64,000 nt of DNA. It comes from Prorocentrum cordatum (lineage: Eukaryota > Sar > Dinophyceae > Prorocentrales > Prorocentraceae). Numbering within the stretch: position 1 is the stretch's first letter; every line of letters begins with the position of its first letter. The stretch is from contig CAUYUJ010003658.1 in the NCBI GenBank assembly GCA_963575745.1, positions 330,001-394,000 of the forward strand, in the 5' to 3' direction. Shown here piece after piece: positions 31,230-41,715 of this stretch. The notes below the pieces were generated by a model. That model saw nothing but the letters and a program-made list of their open reading frames with translations. It made no database searches and had not been told where the DNA came from. Made by a program: the position numbers and the translations under genes.

Positions 31230-31765
31230 CCCCGCAAAGAAATCAGCACACCAATTAAGGAACAACTCCTCCTCCCCAATGGCGAATTGGGCCCTCTGGT
31301 GGGTCGTCGAGTGGCTCTTGGTCCACAGGACGTCGACTGAACCAGGACCTCGATCGTCTAAGGCCGACCAGATCCGAACCCAAAGATCGAGCATCGAGCT
31401 GCTAGCCACGATCTGAGCTCGTGGCTGCCTCAGCCCTCTCACCAAGGGCAAATAATCAGAGTAGCACAATATATCACCCACAGTATGACTCAGAACCATG
31501 ATAAATGCATAAAGTTCAGCTCGGGGACTAGACTGCTCCAAGGTAGGAAGACCACCGCACATAATGGTATCCAGCTGCAACGAGAGACCATCTGGAACCC
31601 CAAGACTGACTATAGCCCAACCACATCGCCTCAACCTCTTATCTCTGGCGTGAACCCCTCCAGAGCCATCAAGGCCCCACACACCTCCAGGAACCCGACG
31701 CTGAGCCCTCAGGGTGCCCCATGTCCAGGTACAAGCAGAGGGTGGAGGCAGGTGACCACTGGATA
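31230..31765 (-). pseudogene. LINE-3 fragment: RNase H domain
   Basis: Reads GVWGLDGSGGVHARDKRLRR (31680 downwards), SPRAELYAF, ILCYSDYLPLVRGLR, VLWTKSHSTTHQRA and NWCADFFAG. This is the D..E..D pattern of type I RNase H (Asp in LDGSGG, Glu in RAELYAF, Asp in YSDYL), followed by a degenerate last motif. Type I RNase H followed by a Cys-rich tail points to the 3' end of a LINE ORF2. The 5' side is cut off by the (GGA)n tract at 31768, so the copy is 5'-truncated. Confidence 0.7.
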
Positions 31766-31767
31766 CA

Positions 31768-31985
31768 TGCAGGAGGAGGAGGAGGAGGCGGAGGAGGAGG
31801 AGGAGGAGGAGGAGAAAGAGGAGGAGGAGGAAGAGGAGGACGAGGAGGCGGAGGAGGCGGCGGAGGCGGAGGAGGCGGAGGAGGAGGAGGAGGAGGAGGA
31901 GGACGAGGCGGGGGCGGAGGAGGAGGCGGGGGCGGAGGAGGAGGAGGCGGAGCCGGAGGAGGAGGAGGGGGAAGAAGCAGATGAA
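31768..31985. repeat. (GGA/GGC)n tract
   Basis: GGAGGAGGAGGC-type triplets over 218 bp. With 30471-30608 it brackets the LINE-3 fragment on both sides. Confidence 0.95.
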
Positions 31986-32655
31986 GAAGCATAAGAACAT
32001 GAACTATAATAAGGTTATGATAATAACCCGACACTATCAACCATCCGAATAATAGTAACACGAATCAGGATGATAATAATGATACGACACATACTACTTA
32101 TAATACTAAGAAGGGTAAGTATACGAACACCATGAGGAATGATAATGACCATCTTAATAGTAATACTAAGAAAAATGATAATAATACCCGTAATAGTAAG
32201 ACTAATAAGCATAATAATAACAAGAGGCGCAGGAGGAGGAGGAGGAGGAGGAGTAATAATAAGAAGGACAATAACAATCATAATCATGCGAATATGAAAA
32301 GAGGAGGACGAGGAGGAGGAGGAGGGGGGGGACGGAAAGGCACGGACGGGGGTGAAGGCAGGGAGAGGAGGGCAGCGGTGGTTTTGGCATGGAATGGAGG
32401 AGAGAAGGGGCGGCTCCTCCTCGCACTCCTCCCTCCTTCTTGCTCCCCCCCTGCTTCCACCCTCTTCTTCTCGTTATTTATAGTTGGTTGTTATTCCGAT
32501 TCGTATTGTTATGCTGACTATTGTTATCACTATTCGTGGTAGTTTTATTTGCATGTGCATATTTATTATAGTTTGTATGTCCTCTTCTTCTTCTTGTGTG
32601 CATTTTGATTTTTCTTAGTATGTTTCTTCTTCATCTTCTTCTGATTATTCTGCAG
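31986..32655. other. AT-rich (AATAATA) and (GGA) low-complexity stretch
   Basis: 31990-32230 is rich in AATAAT/ATACTAAGA triplets. A second GGA patch lies at 32228-32335, then TC-rich and TATTGTTAT-type sequence. No coding signal. Confidence 0.6.
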
Positions 32656-32860
32656 GCGTTACGGCCTGTGCCGCTGACCCTGAAGGCGGGACCTCTCCCA
32701 GGACCCTGGGGCCCCCTCCTCGGACCCTGGGGCCAGGGCGGGGGCCGGGGCCAAGGCTGGGGCCGTGGCCGGTGTCGCGGTCGCGGGGCCGGCGTCGGGG
32801 CAGGGGCTGGGGCGAGGGCCGGTCCCGGGGCCAGGACCAGGGCCTGCACCTTGGGGGACC
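32656..32860. repeat. GGGCCx GC-rich minisatellite
   Basis: Irregular GGGGCCGGGGCC/GGGGCCAGGG hexamer-type units, very GC-rich. Confidence 0.75.
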
Positions 32861-32929
32861 CTTCCTTGTCCCCCGTGTCCACGGTGGAACTAGTTGCCCA
32901 GGACCCATTGAGGGTAGAACAGATAACCA

Positions 32930-33130
32930 CCTCCTCCCTCCCCCCACTCCTCCCCTCCTCCTCCTCCTCCTCCTCCTCCTCCTCCTCCTCCTCCTCCTCC
33001 TCTTCCTCCTGCTCCTGCTCGTCCTCCTCCTGCTCGTCGTCCTCCTCCTCCTCTTTCTTCTCCTCCTTCTCTTCCTCGTCTTCCTCCGCCTCCTCCTCTT
33101 CTTTCTCTTCCTCTTCCTCTTCGCATGCAG
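32930..33130. repeat. (TCC)n tract, left arm of CR-B palindrome
   Basis: Pure TCC at 32958-33005 followed by degenerate pyrimidine triplets. Its counterpart is the (GGA)n tract at 34515-34600. Confidence 0.93.
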
Positions 33131-33244
33131 GCAGGGTGCTTTAGCTGTCTTGCGAGCTGCCCAGCCAGCGCGCAGAGGCGGTTTTGGTCCGTACTCTGCG
33201 GTCACCTGCATGCACCCCCAGGCGTGAGAGCGTGAAGCGGTAAA

Positions 33245-33870
33245 CTCTTTCGCCATCCCACCCCTTATAAATAATTCCTCCCTGTCGCACCCTCAGACGT
33301 GTCGGTAGGGCGGGATGGGCGTTTCGCCTGAGATTTCCCAACCACAAATGACCCTGAAGCTCAAAAGTTGAAACGACTTCACGGATGGAGGGCGGGCCGT
33401 TTTAAAAATGTTGTTCTCGCCTCAGCGCCGTGCAAATCTGTTTAAGCCAGTTGCAGCAGTTTTACAGATGCAAAGCGAGTCGTTTTCAAAATGCCGATAT
33501 TGCCTTAGCGCCGCGCGCATTCGTCTTGGAAGTTTGTGACAACTTCAAACATGGAGGACGGCTCCTGTTCAAAATTTGGCTCACCCCAGCGCTGGGCACA
33601 TCGTTTTGAAAGTTTGCAGCAGTTTCAATAATTCGGATGGCCCAAGTCCCAGGACTGGTGTTCTGGCACGATTGGGGATTGATTGGACGTAACAGTCACG
33701 CCTATTCGCCGTGTTGGAGTATATATAAAAAAGCGTCTGGGCACGAATTAAGCTTGCTAAGAAGTAACAGTCATGATGATTCGCGGCGCTAGAGTCCCAA
33801 TAATTGTTATTGACGCGACTGAAGATGATCGGACGGTTATCTTCCAAATGGGCACTTCTCGCAGTGGCCA
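33245..33870 (-). repeat. CR-B composite repeat copy 2 (reverse orientation)
   Basis: Read on the + strand: head with CCCCTTATAAATAATTCC, CCTGTCGCACCC (33260-33295) and GGGCGTTTCGCCTGAGATTT (33320-33339). Then units around CCTTAGCGCCGCGCGCATTC (33423-33600), then tail units ACGTAACAGTCACGCC (33692) and GTAACAGTCATGATGATTCG (33766). This is copy 1 in reverse order and orientation. Confidence 0.8.
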
Positions 33871-34029
33871 TACATTATTGCAGGGATATGTGAAGAAGGA
33901 ATTTGGAGGGCGGGATACTGCAACGTCGTTGATGCGTCTTGAGTTTGCACTGGTCCTCCTCTGCTTCCTCCATCATCCTCCATTTCCTCGTCCTTTTCCT
34001 TCCCCTCATCTGCTGCTCAACTTCTGCTT

Positions 34030-34112
34030 ATTGTTATGATTATTATTCCTCCTCCTCCTACTCCTTTTCCTCATCCTCCTCCTCCTCCTCCTCTTCCTCT
34101 CATCCGCTCCTC
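34030..34112. repeat. (TCC)n patch at the centre of the palindrome
   Basis: CCTCCTCCTCC with TT changes, between the two CR-B copies. Confidence 0.85.
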
Positions 34113-34149
34113 CACTCCTCCACTCCCTCATCTCCCTCCCCCGCGCGTT

Positions 34150-34520
34150 CCCACGGGATCGCGCGTGCGCGCGGACTGTTGCGTCCTGAGGCGAGAGCCA
34201 GATTTGGAACAGGAGCCGCTCTCCATGTTTGAAGTTGTCGCAAACTCCGAGACGAATGTGAGCGGTGCTAAGGCGATATCGGCATTTTGAAGACGACCCG
34301 CTTTGCATCCGTGAAACTGTGCATTTTTCAGACTAATCTGCATGGCGCTGGGGCGAGAACCGCATTTTCAAAACGGGTGGCCCTCCACCCGTGAAATCGT
34401 TTCGAGTTTCGAGCTTCAGGGTCATATATGGTTGGGAAGTCTCAGGCGAAACGCCCGGCCCGCCCTACCGACACGTCTGAGGGTGCGACAGGGAGGAGCT
34501 ATTTCTAAGGAGTGGGATGG
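34150..34520 (+). repeat. CR-B composite repeat copy 3 (forward)
   Basis: Two and a half units (GTGAGCGGTGCTAAGGCGAT at 34259, CATGGCGCTGGGGCGAGAAC at 34341) lead into the head: CTCAGGCGAAACGCCC (34441-34456), GGGTGCGACAGGGAGG (34480-34495), GCTATTTCTAAGGAGTGGGA. It is the inverted partner of copy 2. Confidence 0.8.
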
Positions 34521-34605
34521 CGGAAGAGGAGGAGGAGGAGGACGAAGAGGAGGAAGAGGAGGAAGAGGAGGAGGAGGAGGTGGTGGAGTAGGAGAAGGGG
34601 AAGGG
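34515..34605. repeat. (GGA)n tract, right arm of CR-B palindrome
   Basis: GGAAGAGGAGGAGGAGG and similar, directly after the CR-B head, as after copy 1. Confidence 0.9.
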
Positions 34606-35134
34606 GAGAAGAGGACAGGGGTCGAAAGGAAGGACGGAGTCTTCTCGGATTTCCGCCAGAGCGTGAAAGCACCCCTGGCCTGCTCTTTGAGTTTTGGCAC
34701 CATGGAGCAGTTCTCAGGCCCTGGGGTCCGCAGAACATGGTCATTGTTGAAGAGCCGGTCCGGCTGGAGGGGGTCGAGAGCTCCGAGGGCCGGCGAGGCG
34801 AACAAAAGCACGGCGTCGGGGTTTGGTGCGGGGATGGAGGCGAGGAAAGGAGGAACGGAGGTGGAGGAGGAGGAGGAGGAGCGCCACGGGAAGGGAAACA
34901 CAATGACAGGAGGAGCAAAGACAGAGGAGGGGAACCAGCGCTCGGTTGAAGGGTGGGTTCGAGTCGAAACAGGATCGGCTCGCAGCGCCGAAGGCGCGGT
35001 GCACCGTGGCACCGAGCGGCATCCGACCAATCTCAGGGAAGCACCTGCTGTGAGGCTCTCGACCTGTGTCTGCAATCACCCACTGCAGCCAAGAAGCCTG
35101 CGTAACTTCTGGCTTGAACGATTGAATTTTTGAC
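34606..35134. other. Unassigned, two competing protein-like frames
   Basis: A + frame (GNTMTGGAKTEEGNQRSVEG near 34900) and a minus frame (PLQPDRLFNNDHVLRTPGPE near 34760) both look protein-like. I cannot decide between them and recognise neither. Confidence 0.35.
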
Positions 35135-35222
35135 GCTTCGAGTGAGTGGATCCGACACGCTTCCTTCTCGCGAGTGAGTGGATCCGGCACTGGGTGTCAA
35201 GTGAGTGGATCCGACACTTAGG
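35135..35222. repeat. 30-bp tandem repeat, three copies
   Basis: AGTGAGTGGATCCG(A/G)CAC occurs at about 35140, 35172 and 35201. Confidence 0.9.
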
Positions 35223-35319
35223 TTGTGCTCTCCTTCTCTTCTCGCGCCTCCCTGCCTCCCCCCCTTTCAGGCTGGCGGTCGGTACTCCACCTGCGGGTCC
35301 GGCCTGGTTCCACCTGCTC

Positions 35320-35470
35320 AGTCGCGGTTGCCCCCTTGTGCTGGCACACGCTCAGCAGCTTTTGGGGTCCGCGTGCTTTCGGCAGGGCTTCGGCTTGCCC
35401 CCATCGCGGTTGCCCTCTTCTGCTGGCACACGCTCAGCGACTTGGGGTCCGCGTTCGGTTCGCCCCCACC
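35320..35470. repeat. 83-bp imperfect duplication
   Basis: CGCGGTTGCCC...GCTGGCACACGCTCAGC...GGGGTCCGCGT is present at about 35323-35373 and again at 35405-35454. Confidence 0.85.
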
Positions 35471-35894
35471 TGCGGGTTGACCCGTGGCCGCCTCTTTCTA
35501 ATTATCTGCAGGTGCGCTCTGCGCGGTGTCGCGCCAATTATCTGTCGCTGTGCCCCAGCCTCGGTCACACCGCCCTCTGGACTTCCCCCTGCGGGCCGCG
35601 AATCCCCCCCAAAAATACCCCCGCCAGTTCCCTGGGCGTTGCAGTTCAGCCAGTCAGCCCCCCGCCGCCGCTGCCGCAGCTGCTGCCTTTGAGGGCTGGC
35701 CCGGCCGGCTTGCGCTGCGCTTTGTAGCTAATTAAGCTTGCCCGTTGGCCCGGACTTCCTTCTCGCCGCCTGCGGTTTCGCTTGCGGTTGCGACCAAAAG
35801 AGTACCCCCGCCAGCTCAGCTCGGCGACTGCGAATCCGAGTCCGCCCGCGACCACCCCGCCAGCCGTAGCCCCCCTGGCTCAAGCCGTCTCACG
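35471..35894. other. Unassigned GC-rich stretch before TR-A copy 2
   Basis: No recognised coding or RNA feature. It lacks the TR-A head found before copies 1 and 3. Confidence 0.4.
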
Positions 35895-36265
35895 GGCCTG
35901 GCCCCCCTCACACGGTTCGTGGCCCCACAGGGAGCTCCACCGAAGGCCCCGGTGGCAAGGTGCGCATGGCGGCCCCGCATTTTGGCACACCCCTCACACG
36001 GTTCGTGGCCCCATACGGAGCTCCACCGAAGGCCCCAGTGGCAGGGTTCGCATGGCGGCCCCGCGCCATTGTGGCGCAACCCTCACACGGTTCGTGGCCC
36101 CATAGGGGGCTCCACCGAAGGCCCCAGTGGCAGGGTTCGCATGGCGCCCCACTTCAGTTTGGCGCGCCCCTCACACGGTTCGTGGCCCCACAGGGAGTCC
36201 CCCTTGCTTTGTCCCACCTGCTTTGCGGTTCTCATACTTGAGTATGGTTGGGTCCTTCGCCAGGG
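35895..36265 (+). repeat. TR-A composite repeat copy 2 (four units plus tail)
   Basis: CCCCTCACACGGTTCGTGGC and CCCCATAGGGGGCTCCACCG-type units start near 35905, 35993, 36083 and 36170 (about 88 bp apart). After the last unit comes CCACCTGCTTTGCGG and then TATGGTTGGGTCCTTCGCCA at 36243-36262, the shared tail. Confidence 0.88.
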
Positions 36266-36609
36266 TATTTTTGGGCAGGGATGGTGGGGGGCGGTTGGCC
36301 GCTGGCCGGATGGGGTCGGGGGTGTACATCAACACGGAGTAGTGATCACTTCCCCCCCGAAGGGGAAAATTGAGGGGTTGGAAGAGAAACCGGCCTAGAC
36401 CATTTACGTTTAAAAAGGGCTGGTGGGATTTACTCGGGTATCGAGGGCGAGCGTGCATGGTGCGGAAATCTACCCGCACCAGTGAATTGGAGTCAGCTCT
36501 CAGTTTGGCCATTGCGCCGCTGACTCTAGAGAGTAGGCTCTGGTATGCTCGCTCAATATTTGTACTGTTGCTGTCAGCGCCGAAGGATCGCCAACCCACG
36601 TGAGCGAAC
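36266..36609. other. Unassigned stretch
   Basis: Contains GGGGGGCGGTTGG patches and an AT-richer part near 36405-36440. Nothing assignable. Confidence 0.4.
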
Positions 36610-37170
36610 TATTCCCCCCCTGGGCTCGGAGACGGCCACAGGCTGCGCCGCGCAGTCCATGCCTCCAGCCGTGGCGGCGCCCAGCGTCGCGATGGCGACG
36701 GGCTCCTCGAAAGCGACGGGCTCCTCGGCGTGGGCTTGTTGCTGCTCCTCGAAGGCAAGCTGGCCCTCGAAGGTGCCTTGCTTATCCTCGCAGTCGTCCA
36801 GCTGTTCATCAGAGGCGTGTTGGTCCTCGAGGGCGCGCTGCTTCTAGAAACATTGGTGCTTCTCCTCGAGGGCGCGCTGATCCGCGACGGCGTGTTGCTC
36901 CCCAAGGTCGTTTTGCTGTTCGACGGAGTCGTTCTGGTACTCGAAGACCTGCTTCTCCTCGAAGCCGTGCTGCTCCGTGAAGGTGCGCAGCACCTCGAAG
37001 GTGCGCTTCTCCTCTGAGAAATGCTGCGCTGTGGAGGCGTGCTGCTCCTCGAAAACCTGGTGCTGCTCCGTGGAGGCGTGCTGCACCTCGAACTCCTGGT
37101 TATCTTCGAAGGCGGGCTGCTTCATGACGGCCCGCTGCTCCTGAAAAGGCGTCTTGACGCTGCTCCTTGA
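36610..37170 (-). CDS. Possible Glu/Gln/His-rich repeat protein, one internal stop
   Basis: On the minus strand one frame runs from about MKQPAFEDNQEFEVQHAST (37125) through EEQHASTAQHFSEEKRTFE and EEKQVFEYQNDSVEQQNDLG to EEKHQCF, then a TAG at 36842-36844. The same frame goes on with KQRALEDQHASDEQL and GTFEGQLAFEEQQQAHAEEP. The repeated pattern is roughly 12 residues (F-E-E-K/Q-x4-E-Q-H). It could be a repeat-bearing coding exon with a nonsense change, or a 36-bp minisatellite that happens to lack stops. No family recognised. Confidence 0.3.
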
Positions 37171-37850
37171 GGAAGCGGAGGGGGAGGAGAGGAACGGCAG
37201 GTGGGGATAAGAGGCAGGGGGTCGACATGGGGGCGGGGGTGTCGGGACGGAGTTTAGCAGGGGACGGGGAGGGGGGGGGGGCAAGGAGGAAAAGGCCTCG
37301 TGCAGGAACTTGGGCGTGGCAGTTTCCATATTCCTGGCTTGCCAGGGCTCCCCTCGCCCCCCCCAGGTTGTCAAATAACTATTCGGGATCAAGGAACTGG
37401 CCCCCAGGGGGAGCTCTGGGTCACGTGCCCGCTTCCCTCGGGGCCACGAGGAAACGTCGTCGTCGCCGTCGGAGGAGGAGGAGGAGGACGAGGCCAGGGC
37501 GGCTGCCCTGGCTCGGGCATCAGTCTTCTCCGGGAGGGCCTGGGGAAGGTGGAGGCGGAGGTGGTGGAGGACGACGAAGATTGCGAGGACGGGACGACAA
37601 GGGGAGGGATAGCGAGGCAGGGTCCACGAGGAAGGAGGAGGAGGAGAAAGGCAGGAAGGAGAATGGAGGGGGGGATAACGTCGAGGACGAGGATGGACGC
37701 GGAGGATGCCGTGGACGCTGAGGACAAGGACGATACCGAGGGGGACTTGCCAGGCCGACCACGATCGGCACGTGGACGGAGAGTGGGAGGATGAGGAGGA
37801 CGAGGACGATGACGATGACGAGCATGAAGAAGGATGGGGACGGCGACGAC
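37171..37850. other. Purine-rich low-complexity stretch
   Basis: GGAGGACGAGGAC-type sequence with GC-rich unassigned parts; grades into the GAT repeat. Confidence 0.55.
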
Positions 37851-38310
37851 GACGAGGAAGAAGAGGAGGATACTGATAATTGTGATGGTGGTGGTGGCGG
37901 TGATGATGATGATGATGATGATGCTGCTGATGATGATGATGATGAGAACGATGAATCATGACGATTGTATTCAGTTTGATGATGATGACGATGATCGTGA
38001 TGTTGATGATGCTGATTATGATGCTGTGTTGAGATGATGATGGTGATGCTGAGGCTGAGGCTGATGCTGATGGTGACGGTAATGGTGATGGTTCTGGTAA
38101 TGGTGATAGTGATGGTGATGATTTTGATGACATGGCGATGGTGATGATGCTGATGGTGATGGTGCTGAAGATGTTGAGGTTGCTAATTGTCATGACGATG
38201 ATGACGATGAGGATGTGGATGCTGAGGAGGAGGATGTGGAGGGTCCGGAAGATGTGGCGGTGGTGATGTTGACGATTGGCATGATGTTGATGGTGGTGAT
38301 GATGTTGTTT

Positions 38311-38354
<44 letters not shown>

Positions 38355-38640
38355 CATGATGATGAAGATGATGAAGATGATGATGATGATGATGATGTTG
38401 ATGTTGATGTTGATGTTGATGATAATGATGATGATGATGTTGATGTTCCTGCTCATGATGATGATTGGCGATGTTGTTCATGATGATGACGGTTGCGGTC
38501 GGGACGATGATGATGACGTCGACGACGGTGGTAATGATGATATTGATTATGATTATGATGATGATGAGGAGGAGGAGGAGGAAGAGGATGACCAGGGCGA
38601 CGACGAGGATGAAAAGGACGAGGATGACGATCAAGTGGAC
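37851..38640. repeat. (GAT)n microsatellite, 0.8 kb
   Basis: GATGATGATGTTGATGTTGAT with pure GAT runs at 38310-38350 and elsewhere. Poly-His, poly-Ile and poly-Met frames are artefacts. Confidence 0.94.
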
Positions 38641-39004
38641 ACCGATGAGGCAGAGGAGGACGGCTCGGCAGGGTGTCCGACCTGGGCTTCCTGCCGTTCA
38701 TGCCGTCGGACAACGTGGGCGCCACGGAGGTCCCCGGAGGCGCCGGCACGAAGCCGTCGTCGTGGCGGCAGTCGATTGCGCCGCATCGCCGGTACATCGG
38801 CGATGTGTAATTCGATATGTAGCCTACTTTCTCCATGCCGACGTCGCCGATGCATTGCCGACGCCTCCGACGCATGGGCGATGCGGCTCGACCCCACGAG
38901 CCTAGCTACTCGGACCCCAATTGGGCGGCCTCTAGTCGTCGTGGTGGCCGTCATCGTCGATCTGCCCGTGACCCTTCGAAAAAGAGCACCTCGTCTCCCC
39001 CCCA
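38641..39004. other. Unassigned stretch
   Basis: GC-rich with a repeated GCCGATG motif; frames on both strands, none recognised. Confidence 0.4.
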
Positions 39005-39110
39005 GGAGTGCCCGTAGGGCGGATTGGGCGCTTCGCCCGAGATCCGCTCACCATCTGTGATCCTGAAGCGTGGAATCTCCAGATTCACGGATGGAGGGGT
39101 CACTTGACGT
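39005..39110 (-). repeat. CR-B head fragment, copy 4
   Basis: GTAGGGCGGATTGGGCGCTTCGCCCGAGATCC followed by CCTGAAGCGTGG and ACGGATGGAGGGG parallels 33310-33395. The hairpin arms GGGCG/CGCCC are perfect here, where other copies have CGCCT. Confidence 0.7.
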
Positions 39111-39167
39111 TGCATCTTCGGGGGGCCTCGCCTGTCCCCAGACTTGGGATCTATTCTCGCGGATTTG

Positions 39168-39252
39168 GCGTGGATTCGACGCGGATTCGACACGGGTTCG
39201 ACACGGATCCGACGAGTCCGACATGGATTCGACCCGGATTCGACACGGATAG
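39168..39252. repeat. 12-bp repeat (GGATTCGACACG)n
   Basis: About seven units of GGATTCGACACG/GGGTTCGACACG with single changes. Confidence 0.9.
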
Positions 39253-39534
39253 CGCCGCGACGGACAGTCAAGGTCAAGGTCCCCCGAGAATGCAACATAA
39301 GTCATTGTGTTCAATCGTTTCGCCGATTCGTGCGTTCGTTCTAAAACGTTTCCGGTGGTTGCGTACGCAGTTGTGTTGCAGTTCGTTGTCTCAATCTGTT
39401 TCTCGCTTTGGCGACGCGTACCTTCGCCTTAACCATGTCCGAGTGATTGCGATGATTTTCCAACGTGTGGTGTTCGCCCGCCCACTGCACGGTCGGTGTT
39501 GATTTGCAGCAAGTACGCAGATGGCGGGTGGTGG

Positions 39535-39625
39535 TGTGCAAATCGTGGTTTTCATGTTAGCGCCGCGCGCATTCGTCTTAAACGCTTCCAGTACTTGCGC
39601 TGGAGGCTGTTTCTAGTGCCCATTA
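39535..39625 (-). repeat. CR-B unit fragment
   Basis: GTGCAAATCGTGGTTTTCATGTTAGCGCCGCGCGCATTCGTCTTAAACGCTT is one CR-B unit in reverse orientation, separated from the head at 39005 by 430 bp. Confidence 0.65.
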
Positions 39626-40320
39626 GACTCTCACTTGATACGCGTGGTGGAGCAGTTTCACATATGGAGATAGCATCATTATCCAAAAGTGGCACGGACT
39701 TTCGATTGAGTCAAGGTTTAATGCCATGGTGCTCCTCAACAGTGGCTCTCGTCTGAATGGTAAGCCCATGGGGCGCTCTTATTTTCAGGGTGGCGCTTCC
39801 TGTCACAGAAAGGAATGCCTGCAGTGATTTATGGGGCGGGGACATGGGACGGGAGGGTGGGCTTCCTTTGGTCCTCCTCCTCCTCCTCCTCCTCCTCCTC
39901 CTCCTCCTCCTCCTCTCCCTCGCTTCCCTGCCCCCCGAGAACCCCGAAAACCTCCTGCATCCCCCCAGAGCCCGCCAGAACGTCCTAGCCCCTCCTATCT
40001 CCGCTCTCTCCCTCCTCCGCCTCCAACGCCCATAGACAGGAGGTATGGATCAGGCGTCGCCAGGAACTCCACCCACGGAGGTCTGGGGTCACAGTGAACC
40101 TTGACGACGTTGGACATCTCTCGAAGGCTCCGTGGCAGTGGATCCCAGCAGAAACTCCTCGTCCGTCTTTTCCTCGAGGCGCTGGCTTTGGGTTGCCCCG
40201 GGTTCTTGGCCTGAGGCGTGGACCCCCTCGAGCGGCTCGATTTCTTGCGGATGCTGAGCGACCAGCTTCGGCAGGTGCTCCGCATGCGGTTCAATGTCTT
40301 CTGGAGCCAGGCGGGCGTCG
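39626..40320. other. Unassigned stretch with (TCC)n at 39872-39915
   Basis: A pure TCC run of about 14 triplets lies at 39876-39915. The rest has no assignable coding or RNA feature. Confidence 0.5.
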
Positions 40321-40473
40321 CCGCCGCCACCGTCGCCGTCGTCATCATCGTCGTCGTCCTCGTCCGTGGTCGCGGCCGTGGCCGTCGTGTTCATCGTGGT
40401 CGTTGTGGTCGTTGTTGTCGTCGACGTCAACGTGGTCGTCGTCGTGGTCGTCGTGGGCGACTTCCGCTTCCTT
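40321..40473. repeat. (GTC/GTG)n low-complexity tract
   Basis: GTCGTCGTC and GTGGTCGTC triplets; encodes Val or Thr runs. Confidence 0.85.
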
Positions 40474-40610
40474 GTTTTTCTCAACCATCCTGTGTTGAGT
40501 TGGGTCCTCGTTTTGAATTCGCTTCGCCCCGCGTCCTCCTCTCTTCATCCCTTCTTCTCCTCCTCCTCCTTCCTCCTCCTTCCTCCCAGCCCTCCCTTTG
40601 CCCTCCGCAT
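40474..40610 (+). repeat. TR-A composite repeat copy 3, head
   Basis: TTTTTCTCAACCATCCTGTG, TTGGGTCCTCGTTTTGAA, CCCCGCGTC and then a pyrimidine tract, the same order as at 3534-3654. Confidence 0.75.
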
Positions 40611-41500
40611 GTTCATTTCGTCGCACCTCTCACACGCTTCGTGGCCACATAGAGAGCTCCACGTAAGGTCCAAAAATCAGCTGCGTGCGCCTGCCTGCCT
40701 GGTCCACGTCATTTTGGCGCACCCCTCACACGATTAGTGGTCCCATAGGGAGCTTCACCTGAGGCCCCAGTTGTTGCGACCGCATGCCTGGTTCACACCG
40801 TTTCGGGGCACCCCTCACATGCTTTGAGGCCCCATGGGGAGCCCCACCTGAGGCCCCAGTTGTTGCGCCCGCATGCGTTCTCCACACCGTTTCGGCGCAA
40901 CCACCGCACGTTTCGTGGCCCCATGGGAGCTCCACCTGATGCCCCAGTGGCCGCGTTCGCACGCTTTCTCCGCAAGATTTTGGCGCACCCCGTACGTACA
41001 AGTTTCGTGGCCCCAATCGGGAGCTCCACCTGAGGCCCCAGTTGTTGCGCCCGCATGCCTTCTCCACACCGTTTCGCCGTACCCCTCACACGTTTCGTGG
41101 CCCCATTGGGAGCTCCACCGAGTGCCTCACGGGCTGAGTCCGCATGCTTTCTCCGCACCATTTCGGCGCAACCCCCACACGTTCCGTTGCCCCAAACGGA
41201 GCTCCACCGAAGGCCACAGTGGCAGGAATCGCATCCGTGACCGCGCCAATTTCGGCGCAACTCTCACATGTTTCGTCGCCCCAATCGCGAGCTCCACCGA
41301 AGGCCCCAGTGGCAGGAATCGCATGCGTGGCCGCGCACAGTTCGGCGCAACCCCTCACCTTCTTCGTGGCCCCATAGGGAGCTCCACCGAAGGCCCCAGT
41401 GGCAGGACTCGCTTACGTGACCGCGCCCAATTCAGCACACATGTTGCACATTTCGTGGACCCATAGGAAGCTCCACCGAATGCCCCTGCAGCATGCTGCC
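40611..41500 (+). repeat. TR-A composite repeat copy 3, tandem array (about ten units)
   Basis: Units of about 80-95 bp carry CACACGTTTCGTGGCCCCAT, GGGAGCTCCACC(T/G)AAGGCC and CAGTGGC(A/C)G. They are more diverged from one another than in copy 1. Units 41205-41420 resemble copy 2 most (CCAGTGGCAGG). Confidence 0.9.
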
Positions 41501-41715
41501 CCCCGGTGCCGCGCCGACCGACGCGCAGATCAGCCGCAACGGGCTACATCTAGATGTAACACGTGTATGTCGACCTCAGCGACCCCATCAGAAACGTTGC
41601 TCCGTCCTTCCAACGCACGTTTGAGTCTGTTTGCTGGCCCCACTCCCTTAGTTTCCACCTGCCTTGTGGCACTCGCAGTTGCATATGGTTGGGTCCTTCG
41701 CCAGGCTGAGTGTAG
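41501..41715 (+). repeat. TR-A composite repeat copy 3, tail
   Basis: CCACCTGCCTTGTGG then TATGGTTGGGTCCTTCGCCA at 41684-41703 equals the tail of copy 2 in order and spacing. Confidence 0.75.

Noticed and set aside
35135-35222. Short direct repeats that might suggest a CRISPR array
   Set aside because: Only three copies, repeat and spacer lengths do not fit, and the DNA is eukaryotic.
36844-38634. A 596-codon minus-strand open frame
   Set aside because: Most of it translates the (GAT)n repeat into His/Ile runs; only the 3' part (36844-37170) is kept as a possible coding segment.
40712-40735. CATTTTGGCGCA in the TR-A array as a further SL relic
   Set aside because: Only the central ATTTTGG core matches and it varies between array units; there is no 15-nt register.
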